Shown: piece after piece, positions 26,318 through 35,189 of the stretch | Numbering within the stretch: the first letter of the stretch is position 1 | Layout: the number at the start of each line of letters is the position of its first letter | Translations under genes and position numbers: made by a program | Notes under the pieces: model-generated | Seen by the model: the letters and a program-made list of their open reading frames with translations, nothing else | What the model was told of the DNA's origin: nothing | Databases searched by the model: none | DNA from: Eggerthia catenaformis OT 569 = DSM 20559 | GTDB taxonomy: Bacteria; Bacillota_I; Bacilli_A; Erysipelotrichales; Coprobacillaceae | Assembly: GCF_000340375.1 (NCBI RefSeq) | Contig: NZ_KB446647.1 | Coordinates: 103,601 to 167,600, forward strand | Direction: 5' to 3' | Length of the DNA: 64,000 bases

Positions 26318-27268
26318 ATGTTACATTTTGGAATTATCGGACTTGGTAATATTGCTCATCGCTTTGCTGATAGTTTGAGCCATTTTGAAGAAGCTGATTT
26401 TTATGCAGGAGCAAGCTATACGGAAAGCAAGAGAGAAGAATTTAAAAAGAAATATCAACCATATATTATTTATGATAATTATGAAGATTTATTAAATGAT
26501 CAGGAAGTAGATGTTGTTTATATTTGTGTACCCCATAGTTTGCATTACAAATGGTGTAAAGAAGCTTTGCTTCATGATAAATGTGTATTAGTAGAAAAAC
26601 CTGCTGTTTTAAAGGTTAATGAATTTGATGAGCTGACAGCATTATCTAGAGAACGTCATTTGTTTTTTATGGAGGCTATGAAGACCAGATTTCTGCCTTT
26701 GCTTAAGATTGTTCATAAGGAAATTAATAAAGGTTTAATAGGGGATATTATCTCTATTTCTAATCATTTCTGTTTTTATTTAGAGAATCATAGAAAAGAT
26801 CATTATTTATTTGATAAAGAGCAGGGAGGCTGCTTATATGATACCGGATGTTATGGGCTTGCCAGTGTATGTGATTTTATTAAAGATGATGTAATCAGTA
26901 TTAAAAATGATGCTACTTATTGTGATGGCGTAGATGTTCATGATCGTATTACTTTGACTTTTAGAAATGGTCAAAAGGCTTTTATAGAATGTGCAATGGA
27001 TAGTGCTGATAATCGTAAGATGATTATTAAAGGAACAAAAGGTGATATTATTATGGATCCTTATTATCGTCCTATGGAAGCTGTTTTTAATTTGAAAGAT
27101 GGTGAATCACAGACATGTACAGTAGAATATGACTATGATGATTTTCATAGCGAAATAGAAGCAGTGCTTCAGAGTATTGCGTATTTGAGAATAGAACATG
27201 AAAATTATACTCATCAGGATAATAGACGTGTTATTGAACTGATGGAAAGAATCAAGGAGTCTTTATGA
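26318..27268 (+). CDS. Gfo/Idh/MocA-family oxidoreductase
   Basis: The start at 26318 (MLHFGIIGLGNIAHRFADSL) follows AGGAGAAG and gives 316 residues. A longer frame runs into mutM. A Rossmann fold (about 1-120) has GLGNIAHR for NAD(P) binding and the family motif CVLVEKPAVLKVNEF with the conserved EKP. The C-terminal domain has EQGGCLYDTGCYG, matching the GGG.L.D.G.Y motif of dimeric dihydrodiol dehydrogenase-like members. The substrate is probably a sugar or polyol but cannot be told. It overlaps coaE by four bases (ATGA) and sits between repair genes without a clear link. Confidence 0.88.
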   Translation: MLHFGIIGLGNIAHRFADSLSHFEEADFYAGASYTESKREEFKKKYQPYIIYDNYEDLLNDQEVDVVYICVPHSLHYKWCKEALLHDKCVLVEKPAVLKVNEFDELTALSRERHLFFMEAMKTRFLPLLKIVHKEINKGLIGDIISISNHFCFYLENHRKDHYLFDKEQGGCLYDTGCYGLASVCDFIKDDVISIKNDATYCDGVDVHDRITLTFRNGQKAFIECAMDSADNRKMIIKGTKGDIIMDPYYRPMEAVFNLKDGESQTCTVEYDYDDFHSEIEAVLQSIAYLRIEHENYTHQDNRRVIELMERIKESL

Positions 27269-27831
27269 TTATTGGAATTACCGGCGGGATAGCCTGCGGC
27301 AAAAGCCTGATTACGAACTATCTTTTAAGTCAGGGTTATTATGTTTTAGATGCTGATAAAATATCTCATGAGGCTTTAGAAAAAGGCAGTCCTGTTTTTA
27401 AAGAAATACTATCTCATTTTCATTTTAAGGAAGAAATAGATCATAAACAATTATCTAAAGTTATTTTTCATAATTCTAAAGAGCGTAAGTATTTAGAAAG
27501 TATTATTCATCCTTATGTTAAAGAAAAAATACTTGCTCATCTTGAACCTCTTACTTTTATTGATGTTCCTTTATTATTTGAAACAGATTTTTATCTTTTA
27601 TGTGATAAAATAATAACTGTTAAAGCTGATAGGAATATTCAGATTAAAAGATTGATGGAAAGAGATCATATGAGTTATCAGGAGGCTGTTCATCGTATTT
27701 CATTACAAATGCCAATAACTGAAAAAGAAAGACGTAGTGATTATGTTATTGATAATTCTGGTACAATAGAGCATACTTATCAGCAGTTAAATACAATACT
27801 GGGGGAAATTAAACATGCTATATCGCAGTGA
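27265..27831 (+). CDS. coaE: Dephospho-CoA kinase
   Basis: The protein has 188 residues. Walker A is GITGGIACGKS (3-13), followed by VLDADKISHEAL, HPYVKEKI, IDVPLLFETDFY and the lid KRLMERDHMSYQEAVHRI. It does the last step of CoA synthesis by phosphorylating the 3' hydroxyl of dephospho-CoA. polA-mutM-coaE is conserved across Firmicutes. Its end overlaps dnaB by 17 bases. Confidence 0.95.
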   Translation: MIIGITGGIACGKSLITNYLLSQGYYVLDADKISHEALEKGSPVFKEILSHFHFKEEIDHKQLSKVIFHNSKERKYLESIIHPYVKEKILAHLEPLTFIDVPLLFETDFYLLCDKIITVKADRNIQIKRLMERDHMSYQEAVHRISLQMPITEKERRSDYVIDNSGTIEHTYQQLNTILGEIKHAISQ

Positions 27832-29044
27832 TACATATTATACTGAATATTCTTATCCATTAGATAATGTTCAGTCAGATGTTCTTATTCTCTTATATCA
27901 GCCGTTAATAGGTCAGAATGCTTATGGTCTTTATATGACATTATTAGCAGAAGCTAAAAGAATGGATCGTTTTCATCGGGCCTGTCTGTTATCAAGATTG
28001 CTAACTATTATGCATATGTCTTTAGAAGAGCTTGAAGAGAATTTAAAAAAACTGGAAGCTATTGGATTACTAAAAAGTTATGTTAAGCAGCAAGAGGGCT
28101 TATCTGCTTACCTTTATCGTTTGATATCACCTCTTACATTACCTACTTTCTTTAGGAATCAAATTTTAGTGACTTTACTTAAGCAGACACTGGGGAATGA
28201 AGAATTTGAAAAAACAAAGAATTATTTTCGCCTTGCCGGTGAAAATAAGAGAGAATATGAGGAGGTTACTGCAAAATTTTCTGATGTATTTACTTTTAAT
28301 TTGGAGCAATCTGTTCCATTAGAATTAAAATCAAATTTCTTAAATTATAAGGAAGCATCTTTTGAAACAGAATATGATTTAAGCTTATTTGAAGAAGCGA
28401 TGAAAGATTATCAGATATCTCATCGTGTTATAAGTCCTCATATTACTTATATAAAACAGCTTGCTGTTTTATATAATGTTGATAATCTAACTTTAGCTTC
28501 ATTAGTAAGAGAGAGTATTGAAGATAATAAGTTTGATCGTAAAGTATTTAAAGAAAAGTGTCTCTCTTTTTATAATATGAATAGTACTGATAAAATGACT
28601 GCAGTTTATTTAAAACAGGCTGAAAAAGATAAAGAAGTTTATGGTAATGATTCTTTATCTTTACATCTTCAGTATTTAGAAAAAATAAGTCCTTATGAGC
28701 TTTTAAAACATAAGCAGGGAGGTGGAGAGCCTTCTGTTCATGATCTTTCTATTGCTGAGACATTAATGACTCAGTTAGGGCTTAATCCGGGTGTTGTTAA
28801 TTTATTAATTGAATATGTTTTAGGAAAGAATAATGATATTCTAAGTCGTTCTTATTGTGAAACAATAGGAGCATCCTGGGCAAGAAAGCATATTAAGACA
28901 GTAAAAGAGGCTTATGAAGCAACGCTGATTCATAAGAAACCAAGTGAGATAACTGTTCAAAAGAAAAAGAGGGTACAGGAGCCTGCTGATGATCAGGATC
29001 TTTCTGATATTCTTAATCGTTTAAAAGGTGATAGATATGATTAA
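27815..29044 (+). CDS. dnaB: Replication initiation and membrane attachment protein DnaB (Bacillus type)
   Basis: The protein has 409 residues, with the DnaB/DnaD layout. An N-terminal winged-helix part (LSYPLDNVQSDVLILLYQPLIG-like start, about 1-120) is followed by two DDBH2-type helical regions. The second includes LNPGVVNLLIEYVLGK and the YCETIGASWARKHIKTVKEAYEA stretch with the typical W near its end. It is not the replicative helicase of the same name. It helps load that helicase with DnaI at the origin or restart forks. It starts inside coaE and its last bases overlap dnaI. Confidence 0.9.
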   Translation: MLYRSDTYYTEYSYPLDNVQSDVLILLYQPLIGQNAYGLYMTLLAEAKRMDRFHRACLLSRLLTIMHMSLEELEENLKKLEAIGLLKSYVKQQEGLSAYLYRLISPLTLPTFFRNQILVTLLKQTLGNEEFEKTKNYFRLAGENKREYEEVTAKFSDVFTFNLEQSVPLELKSNFLNYKEASFETEYDLSLFEEAMKDYQISHRVISPHITYIKQLAVLYNVDNLTLASLVRESIEDNKFDRKVFKEKCLSFYNMNSTDKMTAVYLKQAEKDKEVYGNDSLSLHLQYLEKISPYELLKHKQGGGEPSVHDLSIAETLMTQLGLNPGVVNLLIEYVLGKNNDILSRSYCETIGASWARKHIKTVKEAYEATLIHKKPSEITVQKKKRVQEPADDQDLSDILNRLKGDRYD

Positions 29045-29939
29045 AGTTAAAGATAAAATAAAAATAAATGTAGATTTGGAGAAAATCAAAAAAGAAAGTT
29101 TATATGAACTTTCTAAAGATCCGGATATTAAAAATTTCTTACAGATTAATCATATTGATTATCAAACAATGAGCAGATACTGGAGTGTGTTCCTTAATTA
29201 TTATGAAGATAAGAAACTTTGTAGTCATTGCCAGGGACTAGACTATTGTCCTAAGATTTCTAAAGGATTATGTGAAACGCTACATTATGATGGGACAGTG
29301 ACAACAACGCTTTCTTTTTGTCGTTATGGTAAAATAAGAGAGAAAGATCATACTATTTTAACAAAATTTGTTTTTAATAATTTATCTGATAAGATTGCTC
29401 TTACAAAACTTGAAGAAACAGTTTTATGGAAAAAAGGCTTACAAGAAGATAAAGATTCTTTAATTAAGCTAAAAAAAATATTAGGCTATTTAGATCATCC
29501 TGTAACTCATGGCTTTTATTTTTATGATGAGGATTCCAGTCGTGCTACTTTAACAGGAGCTTCATTAATGAATGCTCTTGCAAGTAAAGGGTATAAAACA
29601 GGAATATGTAATTTTCCGACCTTGTTATATGACATGAAGGCAAGTTTTAGTCAGACAAGTGCTGAATCTTATTTAAAGCAGATATTAGATATTCCTTATC
29701 TATTAATAGACGGATTAGGAGATGAAAATGTTGGCGGATGGTCAAGAGATGAAATATTATTAACTTTATTGACTTATCGTGCAATTAATGAATTACCTAC
29801 TTTTTTTACTTCATCATTTTCAATTGATGAATTACAGAATGTTTATACAATCCGTTTAAGAGATAAAACAGATCAAATGAGAGCTAGGAAAATAGCCGGT
29901 AAGGTAATCGGTATGTCTGATGAAATCATCTTGGATTAA
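29037..29939 (+). CDS. dnaI: DnaI-type helicase loader with a degenerate Walker A
   Basis: The ATG at 29037 overlaps the dnaB stop and gives 300 residues. A GTG at 29028 is also possible. The N-terminal helicase-binding domain has a Cys-rich zinc site (C62, C65, C71, C79). The AAA+ part follows. The P-loop is not intact: GFYFYDEDSSRATLTG (159-174) stands where loaders have YGxxGxGKTYL, so the glycines and the Lys are gone. Walker B reads LLIDGLGDE (222-230) and WSRDEILLTLLTYR is conserved. ATP binding is therefore doubtful, although gene order makes the loader role very likely. Confidence 0.88.
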   Translation: MIKVKDKIKINVDLEKIKKESLYELSKDPDIKNFLQINHIDYQTMSRYWSVFLNYYEDKKLCSHCQGLDYCPKISKGLCETLHYDGTVTTTLSFCRYGKIREKDHTILTKFVFNNLSDKIALTKLEETVLWKKGLQEDKDSLIKLKKILGYLDHPVTHGFYFYDEDSSRATLTGASLMNALASKGYKTGICNFPTLLYDMKASFSQTSAESYLKQILDIPYLLIDGLGDENVGGWSRDEILLTLLTYRAINELPTFFTSSFSIDELQNVYTIRLRDKTDQMRARKIAGKVIGMSDEIILD

Positions 29940-30055
29940 AAATTAAATTATTACATTATTAAGTTTTACTTGATAAATATAAAATAACGGTATTTAATAC
30001 TTTATGTTAAAAAAATATAATTTTTTGATTTTATTTATAACTTTTTTATGAATTC

Positions 30056-30084
30056 TAGAAATGACATGGAATTTATGATAAAAT
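30056..30084 (+). promoter_or_regulatory. Promoter of pfkA-pyk
   Basis: TAAAAT (30079-30084) with an extended TG (30076-30077). The -35 match is poor (TAGAAA, 30056-30061). The 178-base gap before pfkA is very AT-rich and shows nothing else clear. Confidence 0.45.
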
Positions 30085-30117
30085 ATTGTCAGAGATTAAG
30101 ATCAAGAGGTGAATAAT

Positions 30118-31077
30118 ATGGTTAAAAGTATAGGTGTTCTAACATCCGGGGGAGATGCACCGGGCATGAATGCTGCCGTTCGATCTGTTGCAAGAACTTG
30201 TTTAAACAAAGGGATTGATATCTATGGTGTCATGCTTGGCTATAAAGGTCTTCATGATGGGCAGTTTTATAAGTTCAATAGGCATTCAACACGTAATATC
30301 ATTAATGTTGGTGGAACAATTTTAAAATCAGCACGTTTCCCTGAATTTAAAGATCCATCTATCAGAGCTGAAGCGATTGAGCAGATGAAAGCGGTAGGAA
30401 TTGAAGCTTTAGTTGTGATTGGCGGAGATGGAAGCTATCATGGGGCAGTGGAACTGACAAAAATGGGAGTTAACTGTATTGGTATTCCGGGTACTATTGA
30501 TAATGATATTCCATTAACTGATTATACGGTAGGATTTGATACATGTCTTAATACTATTGTAGAAGCATTGGATCGTTTGCGGGATACTTCGGGATCACAT
30601 CAGAGATGTACAATTCTTGAGGTTATGGGCAGAACCTGCGGTGATTTAGCTGTTAATGCCGGTCTTGCTTGTGGAGCTGAAATTGTGATTACCAGTGAGA
30701 CCGGATTTGATGAGCAGAAAGTGATTGAAACATTAAGGTTATCTAAAGCCAGTGATAAAAAGCATGCAATTGTAGTTATAACAGAACATGTTACAAATGT
30801 TGATGAACTAGCTAAGAGAATTGAATCGGCAACCGGATTTGAAACACGTGCTAATGTTCTCGGACATTTACAGCGTGGCGGGCGTCCAAGTGCCAGAGAT
30901 CGTGTACTTGCTTCACGAATGGGTATTAAGGCGGTTGAACTTTTAGAAGAAGGCAAGGGAGCATTAGCTATTGCTGAACAAAAGGGTGAGATCGTGGCTG
31001 TTCCTATGCTGGAAATATTTGAAAACAAGAGAGCGGTTAATCAGGGTATTTATAACGATGTGTTAAAACTTCGTTAA
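30118..31077 (+). CDS. pfkA: ATP-dependent 6-phosphofructokinase
   Basis: The protein has 319 residues from the ATG after AGAGGTGA, the same length as the Bacillus enzyme. The ATP loop is LTSGGDAPGMNAAVR, the catalytic segment is PGTIDNDIPLTDYTVGFDT with the base Asp, and VMGRTCGD and GHLQRGGRPSARDR are present. The Gly in GGDGSYHGA points to ATP, not pyrophosphate, as donor. It makes fructose-1,6-bisphosphate and is paired with pyk as in Bacillus. Confidence 0.97.
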   Translation: MVKSIGVLTSGGDAPGMNAAVRSVARTCLNKGIDIYGVMLGYKGLHDGQFYKFNRHSTRNIINVGGTILKSARFPEFKDPSIRAEAIEQMKAVGIEALVVIGGDGSYHGAVELTKMGVNCIGIPGTIDNDIPLTDYTVGFDTCLNTIVEALDRLRDTSGSHQRCTILEVMGRTCGDLAVNAGLACGAEIVITSETGFDEQKVIETLRLSKASDKKHAIVVITEHVTNVDELAKRIESATGFETRANVLGHLQRGGRPSARDRVLASRMGIKAVELLEEGKGALAIAEQKGEIVAVPMLEIFENKRAVNQGIYNDVLKLR

Positions 31078-31098
31078 GAAACAGAGGGGGATTTTAAA

Positions 31099-32526
31099 TT
31101 GTTAAAAGAAAAGAAAAAGAAAACAAAAATTGTTTGTACTATTGGACCTGCCAGCGATAATGAAGAGATGCTGAGAAAACTCATTAAAGCCGGTATGAAT
31201 GTTATGAGATGTAATTTTTCTCATGGTAATTATGAAGAACATGCTGCAAAAATGGAGAAAATCAGAAGAATTAATAAAGAATTAAGAACTAATGTTGCGG
31301 TTATGCTTGATACAAAAGGACCGGAGGTTAGAACCGGTGAATTTGAGAATGGGGTAGCTGAATTTAAAAAAGGTCAGCTATGTATTATTACAACTGAAGA
31401 TATTATAGGAACTTCTGATCGCTTTACAATTTCTTATAAAGAATTATATCGTGATGTTAAACCGGGCGGATTTATTTTAGTTAATGATGGTCAGGTGGCT
31501 TTACAGATTGATCATGTAGAAAATAAAGAAATCTATTGTATTGCAGCTAATGATGGTAAAGTAAAAAATACTCGCGGTATTAATGTTCCGGGAGCTATTC
31601 TTGCTTTTGAATTCTTATCTGAAAAGGATATTAATGATATCAAGTTTGGCTGTGAAATGGATGTTGATTTTATTGCCGCATCTTTTGTCAGAAGACCACA
31701 AGATGTACTGGATATTAAAAAACTGCTTGTTGAATGCGGTAAGCCGAATATTCAGGTATTATCAAAGATCGAATCAGTAGAGGCTGTAGGCAATATGGAT
31801 GCAATTATTGAAGTATCCGATGGTATTATGGTTGCTCGCGGTGATTTAGGTGTTGAAGTACCTGCTGAAGATGTTCCCGGTATTCAAAAAGAAATCATTA
31901 AAAAATGTAATGCTGCCGGTAAGATTGTTATTACAGCAACACAAATGCTTGAATCTATGCAGGAAAATCCTAGGCCTACACGAGCTGAGGTATCAGACGT
32001 TGCTAATGCTATTTTTGATGGAACAGATGCTATTATGCTTTCCGGTGAGTCGGCACAGGGTAAGTATCCTGAAGAAGCTGTTATGACTATGACTAAGATT
32101 GCTAAAAAGACAGAAGAACAGCTTGATTACAGTAATTTGTTAAGATTTGCTATTAAAACATCTGATGACAATACAAGCGAGGCTATCTGTATGTCTGTTG
32201 CTGAAATTGCTAATAATTTTAAAGTAGCTGCAATTATTGCATTTACTGAAACAGGCGGTACTGCTAAACGTATGTCACGTTATAAGCCTGAATGTCCGAT
32301 CATTGCAGCAACTCCATTTGAAAAGACAGTTAAACTTCTTGCTTTGTCTTGGGGTGTTCATCCGGTTCTTGCTAAGGAAATGAAATCTAAAGAAGGACTT
32401 GTTAATTTAGCTAATGTATTAGCGAGAGAAAGCGGTATTCTTATTGGTGAGAAAGTTCTGGTTACCGGCGGTACACCGGGTGTTGTTGGACAGACCAATT
32501 ATTTAGAATTAATTACAGTAAAATAA
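31099..32526 (+). CDS. pyk: Pyruvate kinase
   Basis: The protein of 475 residues starts at a TTG with GAGGGGGA upstream. The marks are TKIVCTIGPASDN, MRCNFSHGNY, LDTKGPEVRTGEF, the catalytic SKIESVEAVGNMD (the signature Lys and Glu), MVARGDLGVE and TATQMLESM. The C-terminal allosteric domain ends with GTPGVVGQTNYLELITVK. It lacks the extra PEP-utilizer-like domain found in Bacillus Pyk. It makes pyruvate and ATP from PEP. Confidence 0.97.
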   Translation: MLKEKKKKTKIVCTIGPASDNEEMLRKLIKAGMNVMRCNFSHGNYEEHAAKMEKIRRINKELRTNVAVMLDTKGPEVRTGEFENGVAEFKKGQLCIITTEDIIGTSDRFTISYKELYRDVKPGGFILVNDGQVALQIDHVENKEIYCIAANDGKVKNTRGINVPGAILAFEFLSEKDINDIKFGCEMDVDFIAASFVRRPQDVLDIKKLLVECGKPNIQVLSKIESVEAVGNMDAIIEVSDGIMVARGDLGVEVPAEDVPGIQKEIIKKCNAAGKIVITATQMLESMQENPRPTRAEVSDVANAIFDGTDAIMLSGESAQGKYPEEAVMTMTKIAKKTEEQLDYSNLLRFAIKTSDDNTSEAICMSVAEIANNFKVAAIIAFTETGGTAKRMSRYKPECPIIAATPFEKTVKLLALSWGVHPVLAKEMKSKEGLVNLANVLARESGILIGEKVLVTGGTPGVVGQTNYLELITVK

Positions 32527-32549
32527 AAAGAGGATTCAATCCTCTTTTT
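32525..32549 (+). terminator. Terminator of pfkA-pyk
   Basis: AAAAAGAGGA (32525-32534) pairs with TCCTCTTTTT (32540-32549) around TTCAA. It is symmetric enough to work from both sides. Confidence 0.85.
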
Positions 32550-32595
32550 ATTTTACTGTATTATATAATTGAATAATATACATATTATTTATAAT

Positions 32596-33087
32596 TTAAC
32601 GAATATTCTTGATTTTATTAACTGCTTTATTTAAAAAATAGGAAGCTAGAGATTGAGGCTTAATAACTTTGAGAGCTTCATCAATAGGATACCATTGAGC
32701 GTCATCTACTTCATTGGTAAGTCTGATATTTGTATTTTTACTAATTACAATAAAATTAGTAATCAGAGTATTGGAAGGGGCATAGTATTGGTTATCATTA
32801 TAAAGGTAATTCTTTATTTCCAGATTAACTTCTTCTTTAATTTCTCTTTTTAAGGTTGTTTCAAGATTTTCTCCTTTAGTGACATAACCGGCAACAAGGA
32901 TATTATCTTTTCTTCCATATTGCTTAATTAACAATATTTTTTTTAAATCCGGTGATAGAATTACTGTGCTAATAGCACTATTAAATGGGGGATATTGAAA
33001 TTTATGACAATGAGGACAGTAAGGAACTTGACCATCGATACCGTCTGTTTTTGTGATTAATTGAGTGCCACAGTTTATACAATACAT
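32596..33087 (-). CDS. NUDIX hydrolase with zinc ribbon (NudC-like)
   Basis: The start at 33087 (MYCINCGTQL) has GGAG six bases upstream; the ATG at 33099 has none. This gives 163 residues. An N-terminal zinc ribbon is formed by CINC and CPHC. The NUDIX box GYVTKGENLETTLKREIKEEVNL matches GX5EX7REUXEEXGU except for the final Gly. The layout resembles NADH pyrophosphatase NudC, but the SQPWPFP motif that marks true NudC is absent, so the substrate is open. It has its own promoter. Confidence 0.85.
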   Translation of the reverse strand: MYCINCGTQLITKTDGIDGQVPYCPHCHKFQYPPFNSAISTVILSPDLKKILLIKQYGRKDNILVAGYVTKGENLETTLKREIKEEVNLEIKNYLYNDNQYYAPSNTLITNFIVISKNTNIRLTNEVDDAQWYPIDEALKVIKPQSLASYFLNKAVNKIKNIR

Positions 33088-33105
33088 ATTTTTCTCCATG
33101 ATTGT

Positions 33106-33133
33106 ATTATAGTCATTTTTGATAATCAGGCAA
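33106..33133 (-). promoter_or_regulatory. Promoter of the NUDIX gene
   Basis: Minus strand: TTGCCT (33133-33128), a 16-base spacer, TATAAT (33111-33106). Confidence 0.6.
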
Positions 33134-33136
33134 GTG

Positions 33137-33166
33137 AAAAAGAATTGAAATAAATCAATTCTTTTT
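33137..33166 (-). terminator. Terminator of the 5-oxoproline operon
   Basis: AAAAAGAATTGA (33137-33148) and TCAATTCTTTTT (33155-33166) form a 12-bp stem. On the minus strand the stem itself ends in TTTTT. The stop codon of the last gene lies in the stem. Confidence 0.65.
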
Positions 33167-33568
33167 GTTTAAATAATCAATATAATCACCGGAAGGAATG
33201 ATGTCTTTTAATCTCTGTTTATGTATCGGATTAGAAATATTGAATGTATAAACAGGCAATCTATCAATAACCTTTCCACCAATATCATAAATAGGTAAAA
33301 TTGTTTTATTATATTCATTATTAATATTTCCTTTTGAAATATATCCTTCCATGGTATCTGCCCGGCTGGAAGTAGTGGCTTCCAGTTCATATATTTCACC
33401 TAGTACAAGAGTGTTACCTTCTTCAATAAAAGCAGGATATATCGCATCTTTTAAGCTATATAATGTGCCTTTAATATAACCATAGCTAATAAATTGAGAC
33501 TTATCTTTATAGTAGGTGTTGTAGTTATACTGATTTTTTCTTAGAGTACCATAGACAAAAACTCTCAT
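33155..33568 (-). CDS. Gamma-glutamylcyclotransferase (AIG2/GGCT-like)
   Basis: The protein has 137 residues. The start RVFVYGTLRKNQYN is the YGTLR signature of the GGCT-like fold. The likely catalytic acid is in PAFIEEGNTLVLGEIYEL (conserved Glu), and MEGYISKG follows the D-x-x-E-x-Y pattern. Family members release 5-oxoproline from gamma-glutamyl compounds. Its ATG overlaps the pcp stop (TAATG), so it is coupled to a second 5-oxoproline-releasing enzyme. Confidence 0.85.
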   Translation of the reverse strand: MRVFVYGTLRKNQYNYNTYYKDKSQFISYGYIKGTLYSLKDAIYPAFIEEGNTLVLGEIYELEATTSSRADTMEGYISKGNINNEYNKTILPIYDIGGKVIDRLPVYTFNISNPIHKQRLKDIIPSGDYIDYLNKKN

Positions 33569-34209
33569 TAATGAGTTGCACCGCCAGTTACTTTAATATC
33601 ATCCTTATATTCTACAATTGCTTTGATAGCTACAGTAAGAGCTTTCACAATTGTATCTAAAGACATGCTAGGCATATTTTTTTTATTAATAACCTGTTCA
33701 GGAAGGAACGGAATATGAATAAATCCGCTTCTTTTACCAGAAAATTCAGTCTCACAGATGTGACGTACACCATATAAAACATGATTACATACAAATGTTC
33801 CGGCTGTATTTGAGACAGATGCAGGAATATTTTTTTTCTGTATTTCTGCTACTATCGCCTTTATTGGCAGTGCTGAAAAGTAAGCGGCCGGACCATCAGG
33901 GAAAATAGGTTCATCAATAATCTGCTGACCATCATTATCAGGAATCCGGCAATCATCAATATTAATACCTATTCTTTCAACAGTAATATCAGGACGTCCG
34001 CCTGCCTGTCCAATAGATAGAATAATATCCGGATTGTATTTAGTAATTGCTTCTTTAATGACACGCAGTGATTTATGACATACAGTTGGAATTTCCAGTT
34101 TTATGATTTCTGCACCGGCTATCGTATCAGGAAGTCTTTTCACTGACTCAATAGCCGGATTGATTGATTCGCCATTAAAGGGATCAAAACCGGTAACTAA
34201 TATCTTCAT
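33568..34209 (-). CDS. pcp: Pyrrolidone-carboxylate peptidase (pyroglutamyl peptidase I)
   Basis: The protein has 213 residues. The family start is [15 protein letters not shown]. The catalytic Glu segment is [19 protein letters not shown], the catalytic Cys is in [14 protein letters not shown], and the His is in [12 protein letters not shown]. This cytoplasmic C15 peptidase cuts N-terminal pyroglutamate from peptides. It lies 11 bases after the DUF979 membrane gene in one operon. Confidence 0.95.
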   Translation of the reverse strand: MKILVTGFDPFNGESINPAIESVKRLPDTIAGAEIIKLEIPTVCHKSLRVIKEAITKYNPDIILSIGQAGGRPDITVERIGINIDDCRIPDNDGQQIIDEPIFPDGPAAYFSALPIKAIVAEIQKKNIPASVSNTAGTFVCNHVLYGVRHICETEFSGKRSGFIHIPFLPEQVINKKNMPSMSLDTIVKALTVAIKAIVEYKDDIKVTGGATH

Positions 34210-34220
34210 TATTATACCTC

Positions 34221-35189
34221 CTAATTAAATCCAATAGTCAGCATTAAGATAATGTGAGCTACTATTAACAATAATGAAATAGGCCACTGCGTCTTAATCA
34301 TTCCCCATTTCTGATCTTTAGTTTCTAAGATTGCACAAGGAACAATATTGAAGTTGGCAGCCATTGGTGTTAATAATGTACCACAATATCCGGCTGTCAT
34401 ACCTAATGCACCGATAATAGCAGGATTACCTCCTTTTGCAATAACAAATGGAGCACCAATACCAATAGTAATAACAGTAAAAGCAGAAAATGCATTTCCC
34501 ATGATAATAGTAAAGATGACCATACCTAATACATAAATGATAACACCTACAGTGATACTTGGATTAGGGATAATGTGAAGGATGGTTTTTGAAATGACTT
34601 CTCCAACACCGGCTTTTTGCAGTACTGTACCTAATGCTGCAAGAAGCTGTGGTAATAGACAGGAAGCACCAACCTGCATTAACAAACGAGAAGTATTTTC
34701 TCTTGTCTCATTTACTTTTGGACGACAGATGATAATCGCAAGTCCTAAAGCAATTAATGAAGCACCGCCAACTAAAACAGCACCATTTAAGGAAAGGTTT
34801 GTAATCTTTTTAGCAGCAGCTGAGTAGCCTTTATATTTAATGAGTGATAATAAGAAAGCAAATAATCCAATCGCAACAGCGGGAATAAAGATTTTATTTC
34901 CAACACGTTTACTTTGTGCTACTTTCTCTTCTTGACTGACATCAGCAAATACACCCATTTTTACTTGTTTTGTGAGTGTAAGAATACCCATAACCACAAT
35001 AATAATACCAACAATTAAAGGGGGAATGATTTTACCGAACATAAAGATTATGCCCAGAAGACCCCAAAAGACAGTTGTTCCATATTTTGCTTCTTCATTT
35101 TTAAGACCACGATAAGCAGTATTAAAACATACCAATCCACAAAGAGCATATGCAATTTCCGGTAATATATTTGTTAAGAAATTATCCAT
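34221..35189 (-). CDS. DUF979 membrane protein, putative 5-oxoproline transporter subunit
   Basis: The protein has 322 residues and about nine hydrophobic helices. DUF979 proteins are nearly always encoded with DUF969 and pcp. Recent database names call the pair a 5-oxoproline transporter, and the operon here supports that. Conserved-looking blocks are [24 protein letters not shown] (in two parts) and [15 protein letters not shown]. The gene start overlaps the DUF969 stop (TAATG), which suggests that the two proteins are made together. Confidence 0.85.
   Translation of the reverse strand: MDNFLTNILPEIAYALCGLVCFNTAYRGLKNEEAKYGTTVFWGLLGIIFMFGKIIPPLIVGIIIVVMGILTLTKQVKMGVFADVSQEEKVAQSKRVGNKIFIPAVAIGLFAFLLSLIKYKGYSAAAKKITNLSLNGAVLVGGASLIALGLAIIICRPKVNETRENTSRLLMQVGASCLLPQLLAALGTVLQKAGVGEVISKTILHIIPNPSITVGVIIYVLGMVIFTIIMGNAFSAFTVITIGIGAPFVIAKGGNPAIIGALGMTAGYCGTLLTPMAANFNIVPCAILETKDQKWGMIKTQWPISLLLIVAHIILMLTIGFN

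Noticed and set aside
30600-31028. 142-codon minus-strand frame inside pfkA
   Set aside because: It is the antisense of a highly conserved gene; pfkA has all its motifs.
34348-34827. Plus-strand frames inside the DUF979 gene
   Set aside because: They are antisense shadows with no ribosome sites; the minus-strand frame is in an operon with overlapping starts.
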